Positions 36,085 through 52,376 of a stretch of DNA of 64,000 nt are shown one piece after another (positions within the stretch are counted from its first letter, which is position 1; every line of letters starts with the position of its first letter). The stretch comes from Daphnia pulex (lineage: Eukaryota > Arthropoda > Branchiopoda > Diplostraca > Daphniidae). The notes under the pieces are model-generated. The model was not told the DNA's origin, made no database searches, and was given only the letters and a program-made list of their open reading frames with translations. Position numbers and translations under genes: made by a program. The DNA lies in the NCBI RefSeq assembly GCF_021134715.1, contig NC_060021.1, positions 6,542,501 to 6,606,500 of the forward strand. The letters run 5' to 3'.

Positions 36085-37565
36085 CTCCAAGTGGGAATGG
36101 GACAAGGAAATTCTCTACGTTATTTACAAATTTAGACAAATTTACTCATCGAGAAATAAAACTGTACCTATTTCTTAGCTGTGTTGCCTTCTAAACAGAA
36201 GTAGAAAAAATACAAGACAACAAACATGCTGTTGCAGGGTACGCCATCAAAATTGCAAGATTCAGAAAAGATCCTATGGTTCATGCCCAAGGATACCTAT
36301 GTTTTAAGAAAATCTGAATTGTAATGGTCTGGTAGCAGTAATGGGGAAATACCTTATCTCAGAACATTTGTTTTCTACTACCTGTGTGCTTCAAATATTA
36401 GTTTTAGCTGTTGACAGCATGATGGGTCTATTGGATGGAAAGTGACTGAGCGCAAAGTCAACTTGACTGACAGTATGCATCTAGTATTTGAAGAAATAAG
36501 TTGGTTCAGTATGAAAATAAAGAAATTAGGTCAAGATAAACCTACATCAGTTACGAAGTTCAATTTGATAATTAAAATCACAGGAAAATAAGTAGGGGAG
36601 ACCGGGGCTATGTGGGACACGGGGCTAAAATGTACAGGGCAATTTTTATATGTACAATTTGTCTTAAAATTACGAAATACATACAGCGTATGTAAAATGA
36701 TGTTATATTTATAATATTAAGTTTTTTTCCTGAATTTCCGATTTTTTGTCGAGTTGTATGGGAAAAACAAAAAAATGGGAATCGGAAAAAAAATTTCCGA
36801 CGTTTTGTTTTTCATTTTAGTAATATTTTTTTTTATATTTTTATAAAACCCAGATAGCTGTTTGATAGGGTTTTTTTCCTAGTTTAAGATAATATTAATA
36901 TTTTATAAAAAATGTGTTCCTAAGTATGTTATATTTTAGTTTATTTGATGTTGTTTGGGTTCGGGTTAAACGGGACATGGAAAACGGGGTAAAACAGGTA
37001 TTGCCAGATCAACGTTATTTCCAGAAAAACGCCCCCTGGCAACAAAAACAAAGGAAAAATGATCGAAAAAACTTTTTTGATAGTATCGCCACTTCTACTT
37101 TATAAAATAAATAAAAATTCAGCACTTCTGAGAGGGAAATGAATTCCCTTTTCACCAGTGCATGATTTAATAAATATAATTAAGCCGTTACAGAGAAAAT
37201 TGATGTTCAATTTTACCCCTGGCTCTGTTCCGTTTAACCCAAATTTTTTTGTTTTTTCGGCATTTTTTCATGCAGGCATTTCATCACATAACTCTTAAAC
37301 GTATCAACGAAAAAAATTAAAAAAATTACCAAATGTTAATAAATGCCAGGGAATCATCCTTATACTTTTATTTTTTCATAATTCTAATTTTTATATAAAT
37401 GGCAGAGTAAAGAAAAAAAAATGTCCCATATAGCCCCGGTCTCCCCTATAAATTAACTACAATTTGTTTCGCCCATTTTGCCTCGTTTCACGATGTAACA
37501 ACAACAATGGCGACACTAGCAACATCTAGTAATGAGTTTTGAATCTTAAGTTAGTTGCATACTTG
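36085..37565. repeat. Right copy of the inverted duplicated block, interrupted by a TIR element
   Basis: Reverse-complement partner of 29790-30470, about 6 kb away. The match runs 36100-36592, then 37449-37560, with the 852-bp TIR element at 36595-37446 lying exactly in the gap. Divergence is visible (roughly one in six positions in the better parts, by eye), so the duplication is old. Confidence 0.65.
36595..37446. mobile_element. 852-bp TIR element with TA target duplication, no transposase
   Basis: Terminal inverted repeats start GGGGAGACCGGGGCTA and end TAGCCCCGGTCTCCCC. Similarity continues inward (TGTGGGAC / GTCCCATA). Both sides are flanked by TA (36593-36594 and 37447-37448), as in Tc1/mariner-like insertions. 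The interior is AT-rich with no transposase frame; an open frame at 36914-37105 is short and featureless. The related block at 29790-30470 has the uninterrupted site near 29935, which supports insertion after duplication. Confidence 0.8.
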
Positions 37566-37808
37566 CATAGTCGCAGCTCAAACTATTGGAGTTCTATTGT
37601 CGGGTATTTTAAATAATATTTAAAAATGGGGTTTTTATGTCTTGGAGTTCTACTGTCGTTGGAGTTCTACTGTCGCTTACAAAGAAATTTTTAAAAATTA
37701 TAAAAAATATTTGGGGTTCTATTATTGGCGTTGGCGGCGGTAAAAGACTCATTACTAGATGTCGCTAGTGTCGCCATTGTTGTTGTTACATCGTGAAACG
37801 AAGCGAAC
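37468..37808. repeat. Fold-back around a GGAGTTCTACTGTCG repeat
   Basis: The arm at about 37478-37545 is the reverse complement of about 37742-37803; both contain the word GTTTCACGATGTAACAACAA or its complement. The same arm occurs in the left duplicated block near 29830-29885. Between the arms the word GGAGTTCTA(C/T)TGTCG occurs three times, plus one degenerate copy. It looks like a palindromic transposon end or a nested MITE. Confidence 0.5.
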
Positions 37809-38360
37809 GAACGTGAAACCAGCAGAACGGTCAATTTGGTGAAATATTGTCGATCCAATCTGCGATCTTTTAGTGAACGCGTAACACATCACCACTCACC
37901 ACGCAAATATTTCTTGTTAGAGCTTTGTAAAAAAATCTTGTATATTATTACATAAAAGATCATCTTACAGTTACCCCTTTAATACCTAAATCTATGTTAA
38001 GTATCAAATCATAGGATTTCGTTTTTATTTTCCTCTCCTGTAATTTACATTTTTAAACAATTCATTTGATTTCCACATTTTCCAGGTTGTTGGCTGATGG
38101 ACCTGAAATTATTGTCACTTGAATATCACCATCAGCTTAAACATTATGATCAGCAGATTTGTTTAACATTTTCCGAATTTGAGCCCTAATTGAAGGCAAT
38201 GGAAAAAGGCCTTCTGAACTTATAGAAATGAACTTATAGGCAATGGTGCTCGTTTGCTTAGGCTGTATGCATGCATTGCTTTAAGAATCCGTCATCATAG
38301 GTCATTCCGCGTGCTATCTCGAATTTTGAATTTAGCACCGTCTTTCGCTTGGTGATAGGC
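37809..38360. other. Downstream flank of the THAP gene, no gene seen
   Basis: AT-rich. It includes the presumed 3' UTR of the minus-strand THAP gene; no AATAAA stands out close to its stop. Confidence 0.4.
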
Positions 38361-40066
38361 CTACAGGTTTTTATTATTACTCTTGCTGTAAAAAAAAATA
38401 ATTTATCAATAATTTTTTCACATAAACATAAATATTTTAAATATAATAAGGAAATTTTGTAACTAAGATAAGTTAGTTTCAATATGTTTTTCAAGGGATT
38501 TGTTCAACTCATTTTATATCTTATTAGTTATTAACTTATTATTACCTCTGATCAGTAAGGTCTGCAATCTGCGCATTAAGTTGGCCGGCCTTCAGTTTCT
38601 CAATTTTGCTTTTCAATTGGTGATTTACTAACATGTTAATCTAAAAAAAAGTAAAATATATAACAAACTATTTTAATTTGAAACAGCTAAAAGGTAACTC
38701 AAAATGTGTTTTTTTTTTCTTTACCTTTTCACGCTCTTTTATTCTTTTTTCTCGTTGCTGTGCGGCTTTTAGTTTTCGTTTTAGTGTTCCCATTTTCAAA
38801 AGCAGTGCTTCATATTTGGCTACTAGTATTTTACAACACTTACAAGATACTTTACTTTTGCAATTAGAGCAAGTATATAAAGATGACGGTAGTTGATTTT
38901 TTCCCCCGGTCGGACAGGACCTTTTCTTCACTTTCGTGGTGATGGTACATTGGGGCACAGTGTCGACGATCAAGGAAGATTGCAGTACAGCGATTTCATT
39001 ATTTAAACAGGTGTCAATGACCAATTCCGAAGGATCATTTGATTTTTGAATGGATGATGTTAATGATGATTCATTAGCATGTAACGAATAATCAAAACGA
39101 TCTTCGGTTGTTGTTATTACTGGCGCACGTACTAAAGACAGAAGATCATTGCCGAGAAATCTACCATCTATTTCTTTGTCTAACTCTGATAGGGTAGATT
39201 CTCTCTTCTGAAATATATTGATAATAAAATAATATAGACATTTTCAAAAGTTCTAAATATATGAAACGAACCTACTTTATAATTGTGATCTTCCAAGACA
39301 GCAAGAAGTTGTTCTGCTGGAGAGGCTTCATTATTCACTTGGGAAACACCTTTATTCAAGGAAGAACATGACAATTTTTGAGCCTGTAAGGGAAAAAAAT
39401 TATCAGTCAAACATCACATGAAAAGAAAGCAATGGAAGGTTTTCACCTCATCATCAATTGGATCCTTCCTGCATGGTGGAGCGACACTTGAATCAGTGGA
39501 AGATTGATGATTTGTTTTTGAGTATTTACTTTTGTAAGCAATGACATTTTTTGACAGCAATGGTTGTGATTTTTCATTGCTCTGCCGGCAAGCTATTTAC
39601 ATAAGCCATTACATGAGAATTTTGAGGTAAATACATGTACAAGTAGAGGTTGATTATTACCTATTTCTGTTGAACTGACATTTTTTTCAGGAAAAATTGT
39701 TCTGGTCTTCTTATCCCCAGACTTATTAGTACCTGCATTATGAATAACAAATGTAATAAGGATTAAGGATCAGTAATCAAATGAAAAGATTTCAGCGCAG
39801 TTACTTAGAAAATGTTTTGGGATCGCGTCTTTTGAAAGTCTATAAACTTTAAGGGGATAAAATTGATTAAAAATGTATTTCCCCTTAATTATGTCTTCTG
39901 AGTCGAAATGGACCTGACAAAGTTTTGATCCGATTTTAAGTCCTTTAACTTTGTCTTTCCACTCGCTGAACCTTTCAAAAGTAACACCAAACGCTGCAAA
40001 TTTTTTATTTTCTATCTCGAATGTGCCACAAATGAAACACGTTAAGAAATGTTTTGAATCTGCCAT
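38361..40066 (-). CDS. THAP-type zinc-finger protein
   Basis: Seven exons: 40066-39805, 39732-39661, 39592-39447, 39383-39276, 39207-38725, 38640-38546 and 38385-38361. They sum to 1,191 nt (396 aa) with consistent phases. Residues 1-85 form a THAP domain: C10, C13, C50 and H53 make the C2CH zinc site, with Trp36, Phe54 and a closing AIPKHF box typical of the family. THAP domains bind DNA; several derive from P-element-type transposases. The remainder is low-complexity, with a short Cys cluster (CSNC-x5-CKCC) and a basic coiled-coil-like segment (KRKLKAAQQREKRIKEREK) near the C-terminus. There is no transposase catalytic domain, so it resembles a host transcription-factor-like THAP protein. 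The last two exons are the least certain. Confidence 0.72.
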
Positions 40067-40177
40067 ATCAGAACCGACAGAACTTCCTTGTTAATGTTTA
40101 CATGAATGGTAAAGTGTGATGTTTATGTGGCAATGTGGGTAAAGTGCGGAATGCGGGAATGCGAGATTGATGAGTAA

Positions 40178-40281
40178 TGGAGCAGTCTAAACATCCTGCG
40201 TTGCCATCAAATTTGTGTCCAAAATGGCCCAATCAGCGTACAGCGTTTAAGATGGAAACGTGGATGTTATAGACTGCTCCA
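40178..40281. mobile_element. 104-bp fold-back element upstream of the THAP gene
   Basis: Outer arms begin TGGAGCAGTCTA and end TAGACTGCTCCA. About 28 of 31 positions pair between 40178-40207 and 40251-40281 with one gap. It sits about 110 bp upstream of the THAP start codon, so it may lie in that promoter. No target-site duplication is certain. Confidence 0.5.
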
Positions 40282-40694
40282 TACGGAAGACCAATGTCAT
40301 TTTTCAGCAGTAACATTTTGAATAGGCAACATTTCGACGTTTCTTGAGTTTCTTTAATGGGTTACATCTTCCATTCTTCCTCCGATAATCCGATAAAACT
40401 TAAATGCGCTTAAATGCTCGCTTTGATTTCGCTTTGATTGCATCACTTATTGAATTTTTTAAAATTGTGATTATATAGTAGCTTGAGCATGACTAGCATC
40501 TATTGTACGAAATACAGTATTTAAATCAGTCTAGCGATTTGAATGCTGGATCACACAAAAAAAAAATTGTATGTTTTGTATGTTTTTTGTTTGTTTGTTT
40601 GTTTTTTTGGCTAGATTTTTGTTAGAAAACAAGATTATTTATTCTGGCTGCAAACACGAAAGCGAACAAAAGAAAATTAAAATTGAGCACTCTG
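40282..40694. other. PAN2 3' UTR and intergenic spacer
   Basis: TTTATT at 40638-40643 gives AATAAA on the minus strand, 52 bp after the PAN2 stop. The rest is AT-rich with nothing else recognised. Confidence 0.5.
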
Positions 40695-43600
40695 TTATTC
40701 CTCGTCCATTCCAGGAACCATCCATTGTAAGCGACGTCCGACATTATAAAGTTCCTACACAAAATGTCATGTTTTATTACATTCATAATTAAACTTACGA
40801 ATGACTTAAGTATTCACCTGGAGGGATTCATTAAAAAATTCATCACCCTTGGCCTTTAGTTCTTGATAGCGACGATAAAGACGCAGGGCTGTTCGAGCAT
40901 CCTCAACAGAATCGTGAGTGACAGATTGGATTTTCAAATCTACAAAAATTAATGTTCATTTACACACTCAAAAACTAAAGAGATGAATAAAACTTACTAA
41001 GGAAATGCCACGCCAAAAATCGAAGCGATATCATACGTTGGTGAGGCAAATGAAATAAATGGACGGTGTCGATTACTTGATTTGAAGGTACTAGAAGATT
41101 TATAACTCTAAAAATTTCGAAGTAACACTTAATTATTCGGCAGAACTATAATTTTTTGTGAAATTTAACTTTACCTAAAATCGTTCTTCAGTCCGTGGCC
41201 GACAAATGTCACACCATTGTCGACCAAGAAGCGTAGCTTTAAATAAGTCGACTTCAAGGTAGTCAAATGCTTCGACGAGGAGGCGACATCCAGGTCGCCT
41301 GGCTGGATCCCAGAAAATTTCGTCAAGTAGTCAACTACTTGATCTTGAGTGGCGATGTAGTCGTCGATAAAAGGTAACCCTTCCATGTTACCTTGACTAA
41401 AGCCGAATTAAGAATCATTAAGACTTTTAAACGGTAGAATTCATTACTAAAGCAGAGAACAAAGCTCAGGGAAAAACAGAAGAATCACAGGTTTTGCTCA
41501 CAAAGAACTTTCTCACCTCGAATATTCAATACTCGTCCAAGATAAACCGTTGCTGCGAAGCCTTTAAAATCGAAGCAGAAAGCACAAGTCGTATACAATA
41601 CGGACCCGTAGGAGGAGAGATGACAGACAATTATTATTTTCATCCAGAGCCAAGAAATAAGTTATTGGACATTGAGGAAGATGAGAGGGGGAAAAGGAAG
41701 TGGGATAAAATAGGTTCAGAAAATTGCAAAAAAGATAGAAGTACGAACCAAGCTTATAGCCCAATAACCACATTTAGGTAGTGTTGACACGAAATATGAA
41801 GTTGAAGAATATGTTGCAAGTTCAATAGCTTTTACCCTCTGATAACAGTGACGCGAGCAACCGACATTTGACTTGGTCGTACAGTGGTTGATTTCCCGTC
41901 GCTGCGCAATTCGGCTTCTTCTTGATTCAGCGTGACGAATTCGGCGTCCATGGCCACTAAATCCCCATTTCCGGGCATCTCGTCCGTCGCCTTAAAAAAA
42001 CACAGAGCTAAATTATAAAAATCGAGGACATTAAATTATAACCAAATTTTACCAGCGGAAGAAATGATATTCTTTGCAAGCACTCCGATTTCTGAGCCAA
42101 CGATTTGTCCTCTTTAAACACGTCAGCAGTGATTGGATTGCTTAAAGGTCGATCAGTTAAGATGGAACAATTTGTTGTTTCATTCTTCTGAAAATGTTAT
42201 TGATAATAGTATCAGATTAATTTCTTATTTGATCAGCAATGAAAAAGTAGAGAAATTACTTACTGAATAAAACAAGAGACACGGAAGTTTCCAATCAGGA
42301 AAAAAAGAAATTGCCTCGTCCGGGTTGATAGGATTAACAGCAAAATCATTAAAGACGTACCAATTGCTGGAGTTGTTCTCTTCTGGAGACTGAAACGCGA
42401 AATGTTTTGTATAGCCTGATTTGGATATGAACTGATGCAAAAAGTAAACAAGTTAATTACAGTTTCTGAAGATAAATAACCAGGAGGAATTTGAATTGTT
42501 GAAACTAAGTGCCATTTTCCATGGTGTTTTGCATCCAGTTTGGATTCGTCAATCCAACATACCGCAGCAACAAGAGAATACTACAAAAAAAAAAAAGAAT
42601 GATAATATAAATATCAGTTATTACTAAGAAGGAACTAAAAACCATTCGTCAGAAATTTTCACTGACCGATAAAAACCCTTCCTGATTTTGATCGGGTTTC
42701 AGACAAACAAGTCCTCCTTCCGGTTGAACTTTAAAACGGAGCTGAGACGGGACCCAATGATTTGAAGATATTCCTGTAAAGCTTGCACTATGCCTCAAAG
42801 GTTGTCCTCCGTGTCCAAACTTACAGTTCGGCCGTGTGCATTCAAGCCCATATCTACAAGGCTTTCCTTGCCCAGACTGGACGGACGCCCCTTCTGTCAA
42901 ATCTGATCCATCGAATAGTTCAGGGTCTAAAAAACACTGAGTAAACGAATTATTAGTTTCGTGTTAAACTGTGCATTATGAATATTAAAAGTTTACTTGT
43001 AGTTGATCTGACCAAAATCGAAAACCTTTATAGGTATCGTTAGCACAGGACAGAGCAAGAACTGGCGGTAATGTTAGACAACGTCTTCTTTGCTGAGTTG
43101 CTTGATATTTTTGACAAACTTCACACCAGGCCGGAGTCACACTTGCTACGTCAAAACTCTTTTCAAGTACATGTTCGAAGCTGTGTTCATCTATTGATCG
43201 AGTGAGTAAAATATAGACAAAGTGCCTTGTAAATTAGGTATAATAAAAAATATATGTCACTAACCCTCCACATCTTGCAGAGTAAGGGAAGAGAGAAGCA
43301 CAGGCGAAGTTTTAGAATTTTCGCTTCCACATTTTGTGCAGCGGCTAATCTGCTCTTGTTCAACACCAAACAGTTTAGAGATAGGAGACACTGGTGACAG
43401 ACCATCCTCAGAAGGTGAAACATCTCTTTCCGGTTTAATAGAATTTTCCGTACCTTCTCCGTTAAATTCTACTAAATTACTTGTAATTGTGGTCGATTCT
43501 TTTGTTATCTTGCTTTGAGGCAAGGTTTCGCTGCTAAGTTGTTGAAGAATAAAACGAGCCCAGCTCTGTAACATTAAATTTACAAATATTTTGAATCAGT

Positions 43601-45754
43601 GTCACAAAGAGAAACTAATATATAACTGAAAATTACCTGAGCAAGCCTAGGAAGTGTACTTTTTATCTTTATTTCAGGATGATTTTCTGCCATCAACAGT
43701 CCCATTGCCGAAGCTTCGGGAAGAGTGCGGAAAGCCCGAAGAAAATTAGATGGTTGGACTGTAACTGGAGTACTAGTAGGATCTTGATTTCTACCAACAT
43801 CCAGCATATGAAAAAGGAATGACAGCTCACAGGCAAGACAAAATTCTCGGTTGCAGGAATGCTCAAGAAGACAATGACGTAATTCCGGAATGAAATATAA
43901 CACCTTCAATTAAGAAACGAACAGTCAAAATGCACAGATCAAAATGTAAGCAATCAGACTCATACCTGCAGCAAAGAGTTTGCATATGAATAAGGAAGTG
44001 TATTATCCAAACCGCAGAGGGGCGTGGAATTGTAACGAGCTAACTCATTTTCGTCAAGGCCACCCTTTGTGTACCTCATCTCGATATGACGATATCGTTT
44101 CCACACTTGATAGCATTCAGTATCTTCTGTAAGGGAAATTGGCTAAAAATGGTGAAAACATAAAAATTGTGAAAAATTAATTCAGACTAACCCTTTGAAT
44201 GTGTTGAATCCGTTCCCGAATGTTTCTGACCACGTTGTGTTCGTTTTTCGGCTGAGTAGGCCACTTGATTAGGTCTATGATCAGCTGGACTTGGAGCATA
44301 ACCAATAGTGCCTACCATGCGCATATTTGACAGAATAGCATGATCAATAGGTGGAACTTTACGGAATCTCCTGCGGGTAAACTGTTCCGGCCAATCTGAT
44401 AGCAGCGGCGAATTGTGTTCTAAGGGGAAAGGGATTGAAGTGAGTGGCGTCGTAGTATCGTCCATGGCGATCGAAACCGGAAGGGATTCTACTGGATCGG
44501 CAAATTCCGTCGGTCGAGAAAAGCTGTTAAATAAAGCTGATGCGTTTGATGCAAAGGTGTGAACATATCCACCGGCATCCCCCACAGCTAAGCATTGGCA
44601 AGAAGATGAAACTTCAAGAGCCATGCACATAGCACCCTCGTTATTCACTTGGAAAAGTTGAAGAGCTGAAGATGCAGGAGCAGCTGCATCAAGAACCTGT
44701 AACTGTCCCATGGCAGAGATAACCGCCAATTGGGACGAGAATGCTGGTAAGAACCGCAATAGAAATGGTTCTCCGACCACAGGAACTGGACTGAGAGCTC
44801 GTAACATTCTAACATCGTAAATTTTCAAAAAGCGATCCGAAACCACACCTCCCTGCCTATTTAATAAGTACAACTGGATAATTTAACTTACTTCTGTTAT
44901 ATAATATAGAAAAATTACCTGGATGAAAACCCACAAGTCACAATCAAGTTGTTATGAACATCAAAATCTGAAAGGCTTTCAGTATGTGCTACAAATTTAT
45001 GCTCTTCACGTAAAGTTCGAGGATCTCTTAATGATACGCATCCACTAGCGTCACCTAGTTATTTAAGGAAGGATGAATTTTTATTTGTGTATTTCATAAG
45101 AATTTTTGTACCTGAGCAGATAAATCTAGGGTGTCGTCTCAGAATTGCACATCCCTTTTCTCCTACATCAAACTAATAAACCAATAGAAATATATTTATC
45201 ATAAATGTTATGGAGGTTATGGTTTTTAACTTCACTTTACTTTTGTTGTTTCCTTCGCTGTCACAAGGTCAAATTCTACTACCAGCGGTTGGTGTCCTCC
45301 AAGTAGAACTGTTGTGGGCCCTGTTTGTAACAAGCATTGTAGATCTTCACAAGTACTTGAGCTAGAAGAAGTTTATATTAAATTGTTATTTTTATGATAT
45401 ATTGTGGATGATTTTCTTACGTAAACAATTTAGAAAATTTACACTCAATTATGCAAACCTGTAAGTGAATAATGGGACACCTCTCCTTTGTTGGCATCTA
45501 AGAGTGTTTGGGGTTACTATAAGTAAACCAGCATCAAAAGAAATCATCTGTCTGACTTCTTGAGATGCATGAACTTGGAATGATGTGTATTTGTGTAGAG
45601 AAGAGCCATAATAACTAGTGACATGTCCTCCTTGATTACCAACCCAAAGCAGCTCTTCCTGAAGGTCCCAATGAATTGCGGACACACCAAATCTATCTCC
45701 ACCATCAATTAAAATCGAAGATTTCTCTGAAAAAACGCCAACATTGAAATCCAT
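40695..45754 (-). CDS. PAN2: PAN2, catalytic subunit of the PAN2-PAN3 deadenylase
   Basis: Eighteen exons: 45754-45459, 45361-45241, 45172-45112, 45054-44919, 44856-44192, 44126-43966, 43903-43637, 43565-43265, 43190-42997, 42936-42667, 42580-42461, 42431-42264, 42187-42053, 41990-41836, 41396-41175, 41107-40998, 40939-40818 and 40754-40695. They sum to 3,564 nt (1,187 aa; human PAN2 about 1,200). The protein has an N-terminal WD40 propeller, a PAN3-binding linker, a catalytically dead ubiquitin-hydrolase-like domain, and a C-terminal DEDDh exonuclease. The exonuclease shows MDAEF (Asp980, Glu982), GHGLKNDFR and THDSVEDA. It shortens mRNA poly(A) tails in the cytoplasm before CCR4-NOT acts. 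A CCCH-type finger (C761-x5-C-x4-C-x3-H776) lies in the hydrolase-like region. The gene is head to head with POLR3A, 271 bp apart. Confidence 0.93.
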
Positions 45755-46025
45755 CTTTCAACTTCAAGACATTTCGTTTCGTTTTGCTGTAAAGTGCCAC
45801 CTAGGGGCTGCGTTTGTTAACTTACTTAGATAGTCAACATAGTCAACACTAGTTGACGACGAATTCATTACGAAAAGAAAAAAAGCTCATCACTCTTTAG
45901 TCTTTTCCTGCCATCAATAATTCGTCTGATCGATGCCGGTGTAACACGTGCTTTTTATTTCTTCATTTCAATTATTTTATCATTTTAAACTATTTCAAGT
46001 GGATGATTGAAAACTAGTTTTAACG
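45755..46025. promoter_or_regulatory. Compact bidirectional promoter of PAN2 and POLR3A
   Basis: Only 271 bp separate the two start codons. No TATA box is seen in the expected position for either gene. There is an E-box-like CACGTG near 45946 and a repeated TAGTCAACA/TAGTTGAC word near 45830-45855. The spacing is typical of a shared housekeeping promoter. Confidence 0.5.
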
Positions 46026-51160
<5,135 letters not shown>

Positions 51161-52376
51161 ATGCGAGTCATGAGAGTGTACGAATGCGATCCAAGGGAGC
51201 AAGTCAAAAACAAGTTTGCATATTTTATCTTTCAAAATTGAAATTGTTGTGGTGACATGCGGATTACGCAGATATTTCAAACGGTATTCTCAGTTAAAAT
51301 ACACTGAACTTTTAAATTGCAGTTATTTTTTATCTAGTGTCTGTAGAATCTTAATTTTAATATTGGCAGCAGTATGTCAACATAATTTGATCAACAAATT
51401 TTGAGTTATTGGTCAGTAGCTTCAAAACACATCCAAAATTTGTAATAAGGTGGTACATGCTAAACCTAAGCACAAAGCTGCTGGTTAACTGGTATGCAGT
51501 TCACTCCTTGAAGCAAAAAGATTTTTTTTTAGTAATTGCTAATTTGCTAGTATAAACTACTAATAAATAATACTAACAGAAAGTTTGAGAATCCTCATGC
51601 TAAAATCAAATTCAAACATAAAAACTTTAAAGTCCTGATTTTTTAAAATGACTATTAATGCCACATGTGAGTTGTCAGTCACTAAATTTAAAAAATAATC
51701 CAAATAATCACAACCAATTGTGGCACCTTTACCTTTCTTTAGTCGTAATTTTAGCATACTAATCACTACAATTTTGTGTCTCAGTCATAAATTTAAAAAT
51801 AATCCTTGGCCAATAAACATAGCCTACAAGAAACAAGAGTTACATAAACTTCCCTACCTTCTCTCAAAACTCCCTTTTCTTATGATGAAACATTTCAGGC
51901 ACAACTTATCTAACAGATGAACTCACTAAATTTTCATGTAGTACGTTAGTACGACACTGAAGAACTAAACACATTTTTGGTCGAGACTACATCACGAAGC
52001 ATGTAAACACAACACTGTTGCCAAGTTTCTGTAACTTAACTTCTCTTTTTAAAACAGCTGAGCTGATGAACACGTCTTAAACTCTTTATCAGGGATATGG
52101 AGAGAATTTCTCTCCATACCCCTGACTTAATTAAAAGGTTTAAAGCTAACTAAGAATTCTTCTTTCGTGTAATCGACATTCCCTTTAACCACATGAACTA
52201 GGCTTGAGCATTACGGAATCTATTCATAATATGATGGCAAATGAAGTGTACTATGAGTAACAACCCAGCATGTTTATTTCAATCAGCCAGTAATTGTGGA
52301 GCCAGGCACTTTGCACGATTAGCATTCAAAATATCTGATAACACGAGCCGGCTCAGCTCCGACACAATGATTTTAT
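51161..52376. other. Intergenic between convergent POLR3A and eEF1B beta
   Basis: No gene is supported. It holds the POLR3A 3' UTR (no single clear poly(A) signal) and an almost perfect palindrome at 52089-52125, listed separately. Two short eEF1B beta poly(A) signals overlap its right end. Confidence 0.45.
52089..52125. repeat. Short near-perfect palindrome / hairpin
   Basis: TATGGAGAGAA (52096-52106) pairs with TTCTCTCCATA (52108-52118). TCAGGG (52089-52094) pairs with CCCTGA (52120-52125), with one mismatch between the two stems and a single-base loop. It could be a cruciform, a short-RNA precursor or a transposon remnant. Confidence 0.5.

Noticed and set aside
36914-37105. Short frame inside the 852-bp TIR element as a possible transposase
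   Set aside because: Only 63 codons, with no DDE/D motif or helix-turn-helix. The element appears non-autonomous.
41494-41781. 95-codon plus-strand frame inside a PAN2 intron
   Set aside because: It is intronic on the opposite strand, with no domain and no supporting signals. The PAN2 exons on both sides splice cleanly across it.
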